Positions 32,882-41,893 are shown, numbered from the stretch's first letter. The stretch is DNA of 64,000 bases from Prorocentrum cordatum (GCA_963575745.1 CAUYUJ010000750.1:18501-82500), one strand, 5' to 3'. The notes: a model not told the origin generated them from the sequence alone. Numbers and translations: made by a program.

Positions 32882-33043
32882 TACGTCGGGCCCGTCCGCC
32901 CACAGAAGGAAGATTCGAAACCAGCCAAGAACTGGTACAGGGACAATTTGTCGGACTATTTTCGAATATGTTCAAAGTATTGTTGGTGCATGTTGTCAAT
33001 TTGTGTCCACAATCCCCCTGTAGGGGGACAGGCCCGACCTAAG
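32882..33043 (+). mobile_element. Family A element, copy A7
   Basis: Left TACGTCGGGCCCGTCCGCC; right ATCCCCCTGTAGGGGGACAG and CCCGACCTAAG. Followed directly by repeat W1. Confidence 0.85.
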
Positions 33044-33063
33044 GGTAGGTCGGGGTGGTCTGT

Positions 33064-33111
33064 TAGTCAGTCCGTGACTCCCACGCCCGAGGCGTCCAGG
33101 TGGTACCAGAG
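33064..33111 (+). repeat. Repeat W, copy W1 (interrupted by E2)
   Basis: CAGTCCGTGACTCCCACGCC and GAGGCGTCCAGGTGG match W2 and W3. The copy stops at ACCAGAG where element E2 begins. Confidence 0.7.
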
Positions 33112-33302
33112 TCAGGTGATCGCAAACATGGATCAGGGGGGCGTGGATTAGCGACGGGCCCCGTTGGCATGGGAAATCGATGATTTCCTCCGCCGAGCGA
33201 GGCGGCACCGGTCGCATTTTGGGGAGGGCACCCCCCCTGATCCATGGATGTGGTGACCGCGCGCCAAGTCCACGGATCGCTAATCCATGTTTGCGCGCCC
33301 CC
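33112..33302 (+). mobile_element. Family E element, copy E2
   Basis: Left TCAGGTGATCGCAAACATGG; right GATCGCTAATCCATGTTTGC then GCGCCCCC, an inverted pair. The interior has GGATTAGCGACGGGCCCC and GGGGAGGGCACCCCCCC. Best-preserved E copy. Confidence 0.85.
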
Positions 33303-33312
33303 GAGTTGAGGT

Positions 33313-33390
33313 GGTCTGGCAGGCAGTCCGTGAGTCCCACGCCCGAGGCGTCCAGGCGGCACCAGAGGCAGCCGAGGCCTGGCCTCTCTG
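33313..33390 (+). repeat. Repeat W, copy W2
   Basis: GGCAGTCCGTGAGTCCCACG, CGAGGCGTCCAGGCGGCACC and CCGAGGCCTGGCCTC. The same blocks occur in W3. Confidence 0.75.
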
Positions 33391-33467
33391 ACCATTTTGG
33401 TATATTTTCTGATGATTTTGCACTATTCATTTAACGCCTCATGTAGGAGAACCCACCCGACCTACAG
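33391..33467 (+). mobile_element. Family A, 3' half only (A9)
   Basis: An AT-rich core followed by CATGTAGGAGAACCCACCCG and ACCTAC, the right end of an A element. Its left half is missing, and it directly precedes the complete copy A8. Confidence 0.65.
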
Positions 33468-33474
33468 GTAGTCT

Positions 33475-33632
33475 GTAGTCGGGCGTGTCCCCCTACAGGG
33501 GGAGCTTCGACGAAAAATGAAAAAGATATTCCAAAAATATGCCCAAATGGTCCAAAAGTCCAAAACATATTACCCTGGCTACTTTTCGGCTATGTTTGAA
33601 GATTCCCCCCCTCGAGGGGCAGGCCCGACCTG
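33475..33632 (+). mobile_element. Family A element, copy A8
   Basis: Left TAGTCGGGCGTGTCCCCC with CTACAGGGGGAGC; right CCCCCCTCGAGGGGCAGGCC and CGACCTGG. Followed by repeat W3. Confidence 0.85.
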
Positions 33633-33635
33633 GAG

Positions 33636-33708
33636 GCAGTCCGTGGAGCCCCCGCCCGAGGCGTCCGGGCGGCACCCGAGGCGGCCGAGGCCTGGCCTCG
33701 CTTTTTTT
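33636..33708 (+). repeat. Repeat W, copy W3
   Basis: GGCAGTCCGTGGAGCCCCCG and CGAGGCGTCCGGGCGGCACC. A7-W1 and A8-W3 share the same A-then-W order, so the pair was probably duplicated as a unit. Confidence 0.7.
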
Positions 33709-33807
33709 TGTTGTTCTGCCGGGGCCTCTGGCCGCTCGGGGGGGGGGGGGGCCCACGGGCGGCCGTGGGGTGCGGCCGCTCCGGGAGGCCCTCGGGCCGC
33801 CTCGGGA

Positions 33808-34019
33808 CTTTGGTGGTCTCCAAACCAGGTGGTGAGACACCCGGTGGTGACCCCGACTCCCCCCAACAGAATAGTTCTGGGTCGCCACCGGGTTTTTGGG
33901 ACACGCGGTCGCCACGAGGTTTTGCGTGTCCTGGGCCAGCCAGCGCTCGAAAACTATTACCCAAATCGCCCAAAACTCACCACCGGGTGTTCTCACCACC
34001 ACGTTTGGGGACCACCAAG
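33808..34019. mobile_element. Element AA, 43-bp terminal inverted repeats
   Basis: Left end CTTTGGTGGTCTCCAAACC, GGTGGTGAGACACCCGGTGG; right end CACCGGGTGTTCTCACCACC, ACGTTTGGGGACCACCAAG. The pairing extends about 43 bp with few mismatches. An isolated 34-bp copy of the right end lies at 34274-34307. Confidence 0.8.
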
Positions 34020-34154
34020 CAACGGCACCTTGCCTGCCGCCCAGCCCGCGGCGGCTCCCCCTCCCCTGCGGCCAGCGTGGCCGCCGGGGTGGCCTCGCCG
34101 CACAGCCTCTGGTGCACTCCCCGTCTCTCCGGTGCCGCAGGCCGCCCGAGGACG

Positions 34155-34273
34155 GAGGAGGAGGAGGAGGGGAGGAGGAGGAGGGGGAGGAGGAGGGGGA
34201 GGAGGAGGGAGGGGGAGGAGGAGGAGGAGGAGGAGGAGGAGGAGGAGGTGGTGGAGGAGGAGGAGGAGGAGGA
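34155..34273. repeat. (GGA)n array
   Basis: About 120 bp of GGA with GGGGA interruptions, ending exactly at the second copy of the AA terminus. Confidence 0.9.
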
Positions 34274-34307
34274 GGTGTTCTCACCACCACGTTTGGGGAC
34301 CACCAAG
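34274..34307 (+). repeat. Solo right terminus of element AA
   Basis: 34 bp identical to 33986-34019 (GGTGTTCTCACCACCACGTT and onward). The 254 bp between the two copies contain unique DNA plus the GGA array. Confidence 0.8.
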
Positions 34308-34364
34308 GACTGGGCTGTCCAGGCAGGCGCGCGCCTCGGCAGGAGGATCGGCGTCGCCCCAGCA

Positions 34365-34672
34365 TGCTTACAGTGGAGGCCCATGCCAAGAGACACCCTG
34401 CTCGCCCCCAGGGTGGCACCCTCCTCCTCTTCCTCCTCCTCCTCCTCCTGCTCCTCCTTCTCCAACTCCAACTCCACCTCCAACTCCTCCTCCTCCTCCT
34501 CCTTCTCCTCCTCCTCCTCCTTCTCCACCCCCAGGGTGCCCTGGGGTTCTGGGGCTTCGAGGGTTCTGCGACAGAAAGCGCGACGTGCCCACGCCGAAAG
34601 TGAATGGGCGCCCTGGTGTCTCAGGGTCGGGTTTCTTGTGGCAGGTTCCTTGCGGTCGAGCCCCTACTGTAA
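34365..34672 (+). repeat. Dispersed repeat Q, copy Q2, split by a CTC array
   Basis: Matches Q1 (48115-48300) on both sides of the array: CTTACAGTGGAGGCCCATGC before, and CCAGGGTGCCCTGGGGTTCT, CTGGTGTCTCAGGGTCGGG, TTTCTTGTGGCAGG after. The array sits between two copies of CCCCCAGGGTG. Confidence 0.8.
34405..34538. repeat. (CTC)n insertion with 11-bp flanking duplication
   Basis: CCCCCAGGGTG at 34405-34415 and again at 34528-34538 frames about 112 bp of CTC/CTCCAA repeat. The homologous site in Q1 (near 48166) has one copy (CCTCCAGGGTG) and no array. Confidence 0.85.
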
Positions 34673-34862
34673 ACTATATGTGCGTCGCCCGCCCAGGGGC
34701 GACGCGCGCACCGAGAGATGTTCGAGTATATGCGCCGTAGCGGGCGCTTTCTGGCCACGGCGCTCGGGAAACGATATACATCAACATAGGTATATTATAT
34801 CTTCGGGTCAGACGCGCGCCTCCAAGGAGGACATATAGTATTCGTATGTCTCTGTGCGTCCC
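34673..34862 (+). repeat. Dispersed repeat family G, copy G2
   Basis: Starts CTATATGTGCGTCGCCCGCC, has CACCGAGAGATG, GCGGGCGCTTTCTGGCCACG and CTCGGGAAACGATATAC, and ends TCTCTGTGCGTCCC. Same layout and length as G1. Confidence 0.75.
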
Positions 34863-34876
34863 AGGAGGAGTAATCT

Positions 34877-35029
34877 CGGGGGCGGCAAAGAGGGGGGTGA
34901 TTACGGGGGGGGGGGGGGTAGATATCCCGGCGAGGGCCATGATGTCTTCCCATATTTCACGACGCCTCTTCTTATTTCATTCCGTCCCTTGCCCCTCCCA
35001 TTGGGCCGCGCACGTGCCGCCGGCCATGA
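34877..35029 (+). mobile_element. Family C element, copy C3 (3' end lost)
   Basis: Starts CGGGGGCGGCAAAGAGGG and runs through the C interior (GCGCCTCTTCTTATTTCATT-like) to GCCGGCCATGAG, where the C right end is missing. Element N2 begins 10 bp later. Confidence 0.75.
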
Positions 35030-35039
35030 GAAATATCTC

Positions 35040-35200
35040 AGGAGGGGAAAACACACAGACACAATTAATCGTCGGCTCCCAGGAAAATATACGAAAACAT
35101 GGGAAATGGGGGCGGGAGACGAGAACCCAGAAACTGTAGGAAAACATTGGGGCTCCTGTTATTCGTGTCCATTTGTTCGTGTGTCCCAGGCCCCCTTCAT
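35040..35200 (+). mobile_element. Family N element, copy N2
   Basis: AGGAGGGGAAAACACACAGA through ATTAATCGTCGGCTCCCAGG to TTCGTGTGTCCCAGG. Very close to N1. Confidence 0.8.
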
Positions 35201-35429
35201 AATCAGAAATTGTCGCAAAAATAGTTTGGGTACGACTTTTTGACTAGGTTTGATTAGTTCCCCACATGTTTCGTGGGGTTATGGTTTTCTTCCCTGCCGC
35301 GGCGCACCCGCGTCTCCTCCTCCTCACCCTCCTCCCCTCCTCCCTCCCCCCCTTCCTCTCCTCACCCGCGCTCAACACATGCACGGCAACACACACACAC
35401 ACACACAAACACACTCACACACACACAAA

Positions 35430-36318
35430 CACACGCTCGCAAAGCGCGGCAGGCGTGGCATTTCCTCGACACCAGGGGGGTGCGCACGGGGTGCGGTCTC
35501 TATCCGTCGCACGCCCGCAAAGCGCGGCAGGCGTGGCATTTCCTCGACACCAGGGGGGTGCGCACGGGGCGCGGTCTCTATCCGTCGCACGCCCGCAAAG
35601 CGCGGCAGGCGTGGCATTTCGTCGACACGAGAGGGGGTGCGCAGTTGGTGCGGTCTCTATCCGTCGCACGCTCGCAAAGCGCGGCAGGCGTGGCATTTCC
35701 TCGACTCCAGGAGGGTGCGCAGGGGTTGCGGTCTCCATCCGTCGCACGCTCGCAAAGCGCGGCAGGCGTGGTAGTTCATCGACACGAGAGGGGGTGCGCA
35801 GTTGGTGCGGTCTGTATCCGTCGCACGCTCGAAAAGCGCGGCAGGCGTGGCATTTCCTCCACACCACAGGGGGGCGCAGGGGGTGCGGTCTCCATCCGTC
35901 GCACGCTCCCAAAGCGCGGCAGGCGTGGTAGTTCATCGACACGAGAGGGGGTGCGCAGTTGGTGCGGTTTGTATCCGTCGCACGCTCGCAAAGCGCGGCA
36001 GGCGTGGCATTTTCTCCACACCAAGGGGGTGCGCAGGGGGTGCGGTCTCTATCCGTCGCACGCCCGCAAAGGGCGGCAGGCGTGGCATTTCCTCGGGCGG
36101 GCGCAGGGGGTGCGGTCTCTATCCGTCGCACGCTCGCAAAGCGTGGCAAACGCAGCATTTCCTCGACACCAGGGGGGGTGCGCAGGGGGTGCGGTCTCTA
36201 TCCGTCGCACGCTCGCAAAGCGCGGCAGGCGTAGCATTTCCTCGACACCAAGGGGGGGTGCGCAGGGGTCGCACGCTCGCAAAGCGCGGCAGGCGTAGCA
36301 GTTCCGCGGCAGGCAAAC
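35430..36318 (+). repeat. Tandem array of 78-80 bp, about 12 units
   Basis: Units start with CGCAAAGCGCGGCAGGCG at roughly 35439, 35516, 35595, 35671, 35751, 35830, 35909, 35988, 36066, 36137, 36217 and 36278. They continue with TGGCATTTCCTCGACACC and GTGCGGTCTCTATCCGTCGC. Two subtypes alternate: CTCGACACCAGG and ATCGACACGAGAGG. Frames crossing the array are repetitive and not credited as genes. Confidence 0.95.
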
Positions 36319-36344
36319 ATATAAGTTTTAAATCAAGTATGTGG

Positions 36345-36434
36345 GGTTCCTCGGTAGCGTAATTTGGAACTTTTTTGGGGCTACTTTAAGGTTTCCTCCA
36401 ACATCCGCCTGCAGGAGGACATGCCCGACCTAAG
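36345..36434 (+). mobile_element. Family A, 3' half only (A10)
   Basis: AT-rich stretch followed by ACATCCGCCTGCAGGAGGAC, ATGCCCGACCTAAG. The left half is absent. Confidence 0.65.
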
Positions 36435-36496
36435 ATTTGACGCGGGTGGCCGGTCCAGGGGATCAGGGGCAGCGTAATGGGGGCGGGGATAGGTTT

Positions 36497-36760
36497 AGCC
36501 TTGGCACCGCTCGGACGTGTGCATCGGAAACACCCACGGCGAATCCCCGCCGCCCCTACTGCCTTTTCTGGAATCGCCCCCGTGGCCGAGGGTTGTGGCA
36601 AGAGCTCTGCTAAGCTGTCGGTCAATGCGTTCTCCCAGCCTTGCAGAAACCCATCGGGGAACACGCGGGGGAGGATGGCGGGGACGATAAGGAGGAGGAG
36701 GAGGAGGAGGAGGAGGAGGAGGAGGAGGAGGAGGAGGAGGAAGAGGGGGCATCTTGGGAG
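36497..36760 (+). repeat. Composite module 1: M fragment, conserved block, GGA array
   Basis: Begins CACCGCTCGGACGTGTGCAT (like the M1 left end), then ACGGCGAATCCCCGCCGCC, CCAGCCTTGCAGAAACCCAT and GGGGAGGATGGCGGGGA. It then passes into (GGA)n at 36688-36745 and ladder L7. The same order recurs in module 2. Confidence 0.7.
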
Positions 36761-37045
36761 CCTCTGGGGGCACTCTTGGGGCCTCCTGGGAGCCTCTTGA
36801 AGGCATCTTGAAGGCATCTTGGGGCGGCCTCCTTGGCCTCTTGGGGGCCTTTGGTTGGCTTTTGCGGGCCTCTTTGCCCGTCTTAGGGCGATCCTGGCCC
36901 GTATGACGCAGTCAGAAGCCGTCTTGGGGGCCTCGTTGGGCCGACTTGAGGCCCTCTTGGCTGCGCCAGGGCTGTCTTGGAGGCCATCTTGTGTGAATAG
37001 TAGGCCTCTTGGGCCGTCTTTGGGGCCATCTTGAGCAGCAGAAGC
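36748..37045 (+). repeat. CTTGGGG ladder repeat L7
   Basis: CATCTTGGGAGCCTCTGGGG and following blocks; the first 40 bp are nearly identical to the start of L8. Confidence 0.8.
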
Positions 37046-37059
37046 CTTTGCGACCACCT

Positions 37060-37335
37060 TGCCTGGAAATTTCGCGCCAGTGGGATTTCATTTCGAAAAG
37101 GAACCAAATCCAAGCCGTATAGCGTTTAGCACGTCAGGCACCCCTGTGATAAATTAACAGGGGGCGGCGGATCGAAGACGCCTACGGCGAATCACCGCCG
37201 CCCCCTGCATGTTGGAATCGCCAATGTGTCCGAAGCTGTCGGTCCATGCGTTCCCCCAGCCTTGTAGAAACCCATCGGGGAACACTCGGGGGAGGATGGC
37301 GGGGAAGATCACGAGGATGAGGAGGAGGCGGAGGA
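37060..37335 (+). repeat. Composite module 2: conserved blocks between ladders
   Basis: After L7 comes GGAACCAAATCCAAGCCG and AACAGGGGGCGGCGGATC, then GCGAATCACCGCCGCCCCC, CCAGCCTTGTAGAAACCCAT and GGGGGAGGATGGCGGGGA. A short GGA stretch (37315-37335) leads to L8. Confidence 0.7.
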
Positions 37336-37955
37336 GGGGTCATCTTGGGAGCCTCTGGGGGCACTCATGCGGTCTCCTTGGAGCTTCCTTGGAGCCTTTT
37401 GAAAGCATCTTGGGGGCCTCCTTGGGCCTTTGGGGGGCCTTTGGTTGGCTTCTCGCGGGCCTCTTTGGCCGTCTGAGGGCATCCCTGGCCCGTATGACGC
37501 CGTCGGAAGCCGTCTTGGGGGCCTCTCTGAACCGACTGAGGACCGCCTTGGGGCGCTTCACGGTCGTTTTGAAGGCTATCTTGGGCGTCTTGGAGCGCTT
37601 TTGGGCAGTCTTGGGGTCCTCTTGGGGCTGTCTCGGGGGACTCGTGGGCCGTCATGGAGCCATCTTGGAGGTCTCTTGGGCGATCTTGGGGCGATTTTGG
37701 GGGACTCTTGTGCAGTCTGAAGGCCGAAAAGAAGCAAAAGCTAACATCCCTCCTCACCTCTTCGGGCCATCCTGGAGAACCTTTTGGAGCCCTCTTGGGC
37801 CGTCTTGGAGCCCTCTTGGGAGGCAATTCGGGCCGTCTTGGTGGCTTCTTGGGCCGTCTTAGAGGCCATCTTGAACCAATTTAGGCAGACGTGGAGGCCA
37901 TTTTGGGCCATCTTGGCCGTCTTGGATGCATTCCATTTGGGACCATCTTGGGCGT
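37336..37955 (+). repeat. CTTGGGG ladder repeat L8
   Basis: The longest ladder, about 620 bp, all on the plus strand, with blocks GCCGTCTTGGGGGCC and GCGATCTTGGGGCG. Confidence 0.8.
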
Positions 37956-38140
37956 GAAAGGTTGACATGTGCAGTTTGCGGTCCCTTCCAGGTGGCCAGC
38001 GCGTTGGGCCGAAGCCCCAGGAACCAAAACCGTCTAGGGTCTAGCAGGCCCAGCACGCCTGTGGCAAGCCAACAGGGGGCGGCGGATCTGGTGGCCGTCG
38101 GACCATCCCACCACCGTACCTGGGTTGTGGGTCAGAGTTC
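37956..38140 (+). repeat. Composite module 3: conserved block after L8
   Basis: GGAACCAAAACCGTCTAGGG, CCAGCACGCCTGTGGCAAGC and CAACAGGGGGCGGCGGATC match the block at 37100-37175. This confirms a repeated ladder-plus-linker arrangement. Confidence 0.65.
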
Positions 38141-38535
38141 TCAGGGATTCTTCTCGGGGTCCCTTCGGGGCGCTCTCGGAGGCCTCTTGGGAACAGTTCT
38201 GGGGGCCTCTTGGGAGCCTCTTAGGGCTCTCGAACTGCCCGTTCGGGCTCCCCATTTGGGCCCCCTCTTGGGGCCGTCTGTGGGCCCTTCTGGGCCGTCT
38301 TGGGCGCCTCTTGGGCCGTCTTAGTAAGGCCGTCTTGGGGCCCTCGTTTGGGGCCAGTGAGCTTCAAAAGCCCACGGATAGTCAACGATTTGTGCCTCTC
38401 GGGGCCCTCTTGGGATGCCTCTTGGAAAACTCTTGGGACGTCTTCGGGGCCTGTCCGGACGTGTTGAGTCCATCTTGGGCGTCTTGGGGCACTCTTGGAC
38501 CCTCTCGAAGGCATCTTCGGCCCTATTGGGCGCTT
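38141..38535 (+). repeat. CTTGGGG ladder repeat L9
   Basis: GGGGGCCTCTTGGGAGCC and GGGCCGTCTTGGGCGCC blocks, plus strand. Confidence 0.8.
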
Positions 38536-38689
38536 GTTGGGTCCACGATTGGCCGGCGGCGCGACCAGAGGGCTCGCGCGCGCGGGCGTGCACGCACCCT
38601 GAGAATCCCCGAAAATCCCCGGGGAATTCCTGGGAATCCCAAGAAGTCTCCGGGTCGTGGTTTAATCGGTGCCCCGGGCTTTCCACGAC

Positions 38690-38822
38690 ATGCTGCAGGC
38701 ACAGTGGCGGATGCTTGTCTCGGCAAGAACCATCGCGGAGCAGTTTGGGTCCTCTTGCGAAAACGTTCGCGCGCGAAGCCGAAGAATGCGCACCTCGAGG
38801 AGTGGACGTCCGAGCGATGTCG
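38690..38822 (+). mobile_element. Family M element, copy M2
   Basis: Shares CGCGCGAAGCCGAAG and the right end GGACGTCCGAGCGATG with M1. Its left part (CAGGCACAGTGGCGGATGC) matches M4 at about 53702. The left terminus is diverged. Confidence 0.6.
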
Positions 38823-39121
38823 GATTGCAGGGGGGAGGCATCGACACCCGTCTGCGGTTTCGCCGTCAGCGCCCACCCCGCCCGTGCACCTGCGCTTGCA
38901 CTGCCGGAGGCCTACCGCCGAACGATCGGCGATGCGTCGCCGATCCCCACCCGACTCTCGCCACGCAGAGCCGCCCCTCCCCCACGATCGCCCCCCCCCC
39001 CCCCCCCTCAGGGGCCCCAGATCTCCGACGTCGTATCCAGTTCAAGCGGTCGGCCCCCAGAGGTCTGGACCTGTTCTCAGGCCGCCATGCCGTTCCGGCA
39101 ACGGGCCCACGCCCCCAGTGC
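38823..39121. other. GC-rich DNA without gene
   Basis: Includes a run of 20 C near 38990. No domain was recognised. Confidence 0.35.
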
Positions 39122-39315
39122 CGGGGGCGGAAAAGAGGGGGGTGATGACTAAGGGGGGGTGGACATCATGGCGGGGGCCATGATATTTCCCCAGATTTCA
39201 TGGCGCCTCTTCTTATTTCATTACGTCCCTGGCCCCCCCGCTGGGCCGCGCACATGCCGCCGGTCATGATTTGCACCCCCCCCCTCTTGGACACTCCCCT
39301 CTTTGGCCGCTCCCG
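39122..39315 (+). mobile_element. Family C element, copy C4
   Basis: CGGGGGCGGAAAAGAGGGGG to CTTTGGCCGCTCCCG. Almost identical to C1 in the interior. Possible flanking duplication CAGTG (39116-39120 and 39317-39321). Confidence 0.85.
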
Positions 39316-39490
39316 ACAGTGGCGCCAACGCTTTCCTCCCTCGTGATCGCGGGAGGAGGTCGGCGCCGGAGGCCTCGACAGGCAGGGGAGGCCCCCCGCG
39401 ATGGTTCGTGTCCTTCCTGTGACCATCCCGTCGAGCCAGCTCCGCAGCCTGAGTGCATAGCCCACAGTGGGCCGCTCGGCGCAGCATAGT

Positions 39491-39662
39491 CGGGGGTGGA
39501 CAGGACCCCCAACAGTGGCACGTCGATTCGTGAGTGGTCCGTTTTCGGCTCGCGAGTGGGCGCCCCTGGCCGTGATTTTCCAGGCCTGCGCCCGCCAGGT
39601 TTGGGCCTCGGGTCGTTTTCACCAAACCACGTTTCACTACAGGGGGGTCTGTCTAACCCCGA
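39491..39662 (+). mobile_element. Family B element, copy B3
   Basis: Left CGGGGGTGGACAGGACCCC; right GGGGGGTCTGTCTAACCCC. The interior has GGCACGTCGATTCGTGAGTG and GGTCCGTTTTCGGCTCGCG. The flanks both show AGT. Confidence 0.8.
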
Positions 39663-40370
39663 AGTACACCCCAGGCGATGTTTAAGAAAACTTGCGTTTT
39701 CGGCCAGAGTCTCGATGATTCTTAATGTTTCAATGTGAATCCTAAGATTTCAATCGAAATTGTGGTTTTTTATTCAAATTCTGAGACTATGAATTTCTTA
39801 ACCCATGATTTCTTAAGCATTTCGTAGGGTGTACAGGGCCGCCGTCTTGGAGCTCTCGTCGAGCTCCGCCTGGACGAGGCATGGGCCTCGGCCCTCCCGG
39901 GGGGGCGCAGAGGACAGCACAGCGGAGTGGCATATAAGGGAGCGGGCCCAGGCCCCGCGGAGGCCGAGAGTGGCCGAAAGCGCTGCCCCGCGTGGTCTCG
40001 AGAAGAGGTCGGTGCTGGAGGCGCCGGCCTCTTCGTCTTCTCTTTCCTCGTCTTCTCTTTCCTCGTCGTCTTCTCTTTCCTCGTCTTCTCTTTCCTCGTG
40101 TCTTCCTCGTCTTCCTCGGAGCGCGGGAGGGGGCAGGCGCCGCTGCGGTGTCCGGGTCCTGTGGCAGGGGATGCCGTCGGGGGCCCTCTGCCGCAGGATG
40201 CGGCACCCGGCTGCGCTTGCTCCCTTTCGTGAGACGAATGGGCCGCCACCTCCGCGCCCGCAGCTCACAACTGAAAGTGTTGTGGAGGGGCCCGTGTGAT
40301 TTTCCCACCAGTGCCAACGCTCGAACTCAGTCGGATAACTCTGTTTGTCTTCGCTCAGGGATGTCTAAGT
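39663..40370. other. No gene; TCTTCTCTTTCCTCG repeats at 40030-40115
   Basis: A short CT-rich tandem repeat (CGTCTTCTCTTTCCT) sits in unique GC-rich DNA. No domain seen. Confidence 0.4.
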
Positions 40371-40371
40371 C

Positions 40372-40415
40372 TCCTCCTCCTCCTCCTCCTCCTCCTCCTC
40401 CTCCTCCTCTCCTCC
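40372..40415. repeat. (CTC)n array
   Basis: About 42 bp pure CTC, followed by a 15-base C run. Confidence 0.9.
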
Positions 40416-40453
40416 AGGGAAGGCCCCCCCCCCCCCCCACACAGATCCAGCGT

Positions 40454-40604
40454 TATGTCGGGTATGTCCTTCTACAGGAGGAATGCTCAAACATAGAACC
40501 ACACATCCGATGTGCACGATTTGGTTTGAACTCTCTTTGACTACTTCTGAACACCTTCGGTTTTCCCTTCCGAATCCGCCCGTGGGGGGACGCGCGCGAC
40601 CCAA
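40454..40604 (+). mobile_element. Family A element, copy A11
   Basis: Left ATGTCGGGTATGTCC with TTCTACAGGAGGAAT; right TCCGCCCGTGGGGGGACGCG. The right terminus is diverged (GCGACCCAAAA). Confidence 0.75.
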
Positions 40605-40759
40605 AATCCGCCGCGAGGTCGGGCTGGCGGGCTGCCTCGCCTGGAGGCTCGCCGCCGGCGGCGGCCCCGCGGCGGGCGGCGCGGCCCCGGCGGGGGGGCG
40701 CGGCGGGCTCGCCAGGGCACGGCGGGTAGAGGTCGCGGGCAAGAGTTCGAGCAGCAAGT

Positions 40760-40966
40760 CTTATGTCGGGCGTGTCCCCCTACAGGGGGATTTTCAACGA
40801 AAAATCAAACAACAAAACAAAAAAAACCTAAAAGTACCCCAAATAGGTCAAACCATAGTCCAAACATAGTCCCCTGACGATGTTTGGATTGTTATTTGAC
40901 TATGTTTGGGTTTTTGTTTGTTCGTCATCGAAAATCCCCCTGTATGGGGGACATGCCCGACTTAAG
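40760..40966 (+). mobile_element. Family A element, copy A12 (longest, best symmetric)
   Basis: Left CTTATGTCGGGCGTGTCCCC, CTACAGGGGGATTTTC; right GAAAATCCCCCTGTATGGGG, ACATGCCCGACTTAAG. Inverted symmetry continues well inside (CAAACATAGTCC against GACTATGTTTG). Possibly the youngest or most complete copy. Confidence 0.9.
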
Positions 40967-40999
40967 GGTACAATGCTCAACAGCAGTTCTTGCTAATTT

Positions 41000-41150
41000 T
41001 GAACAGGACTGGTTGTCGGTGTCGTCGCGGCTTGTGTACCTTTGAGACAGAGGGCCGCCCGCCCAGCAGCGGCCGCTGCGGGTTTGGGGCAAAATTTGTT
41101 GTTGGGCATTGTGCCCATCTTTTCCGTACCCATTTCGGGCGTCCAAAGGT
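41000..41150 (+). repeat. Dispersed repeat P, copy P1
   Basis: TTGTCGGTGTCGTCGCGGC, AGCAGCGGCCGCTGCGGG, TTTGTTGTTGGGCATTGTG and CCATTTCGGGCG also occur, in the same order, in P2 and P3. It directly precedes a GGA array. Confidence 0.65.
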
Positions 41151-41738
41151 CGGAGGAGGAGGCGGAGGAAGCGAGGAGGAGGGGGAGGAGGAGGAGGAGG
41201 AGGAGGAGGAGGAGGAGGAGGAGGAGGAGGGAGGAGGAGGAGGAGGAGGAGGAGGAGGAGGAGGAGGAGGAGGGAGGAGCAGGGAGGAGGAGCGCGGAGG
41301 TGGAGGTTGGAGCAGGAGGGGGAGGAGGAGGAGGGAGGATGGGGAGGGAGGAGGAGGAGGAGGAAGGAGGAGGAGGAGGAGGAGGAGGAGGAGGAGGAGG
41401 AGGAGGGCGGAGGCGGAGGCGGAGGCGGAGGCGGAGGAGGAGGAGGAGGAGGAGGAGGAGGAGGAGGAGGGGAGGCGGAGGCGGAGGCGGAGGCGGAGGA
41501 GGAGGCGGAGGAGGAGGAGGAGGAGGAGGAGGAGGGGAGGAGGAGGAGGACGAGGCGGAGGAGGAGGAGGAGGAGGAGGAGGAGGAGGAGGAGGAGGAGG
41601 AGGAGGAGGAGGGGAGGAGGATTAGGACAGGGGGATGGCGGGAAGGAGGAAGGAGGAGGAGGAGCAGGAGGAGGAGGAGGAGGAAGAGGAGGAGGAGGAG
41701 GAGGAGGAGGAGCAGGAGGGTGGCCGAAGACAGGGCTC
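41150..41738. repeat. Large (GGA)n array, about 590 bp
   Basis: The longest trinucleotide array of the window, with subarrays of GGCGGA (about 41405-41435 and 41470-41500) and scattered AGCAGG. Both strands read low-complexity peptides only. Confidence 0.95.
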
Positions 41739-41799
41739 TGGCGGCGCCAGAAAGCCTCGATCATCGAGCCTGGGGTTCGGAGTCCGCCATAGTGAGCAG

Positions 41800-41893
41800 T
41801 AGGAGGAGGAAGAGGAGGAGGAGGAGGATGAGGAGGAGGAGGAGGAAGAAAAAGAAGAGGAGAAGGAGGAGGAGGAGGAGGAGGAGGAGGGGG
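41800..41893. repeat. (GGA/GAA)n array
   Basis: Impure purine tract, separated from the previous array by 60 bp of unique DNA. Confidence 0.9.

Noticed and set aside
35430-36318. CRISPR-like array
   Set aside because: Units are contiguous 78-80 bp tandem repeats without distinct spacers, in a eukaryotic context.
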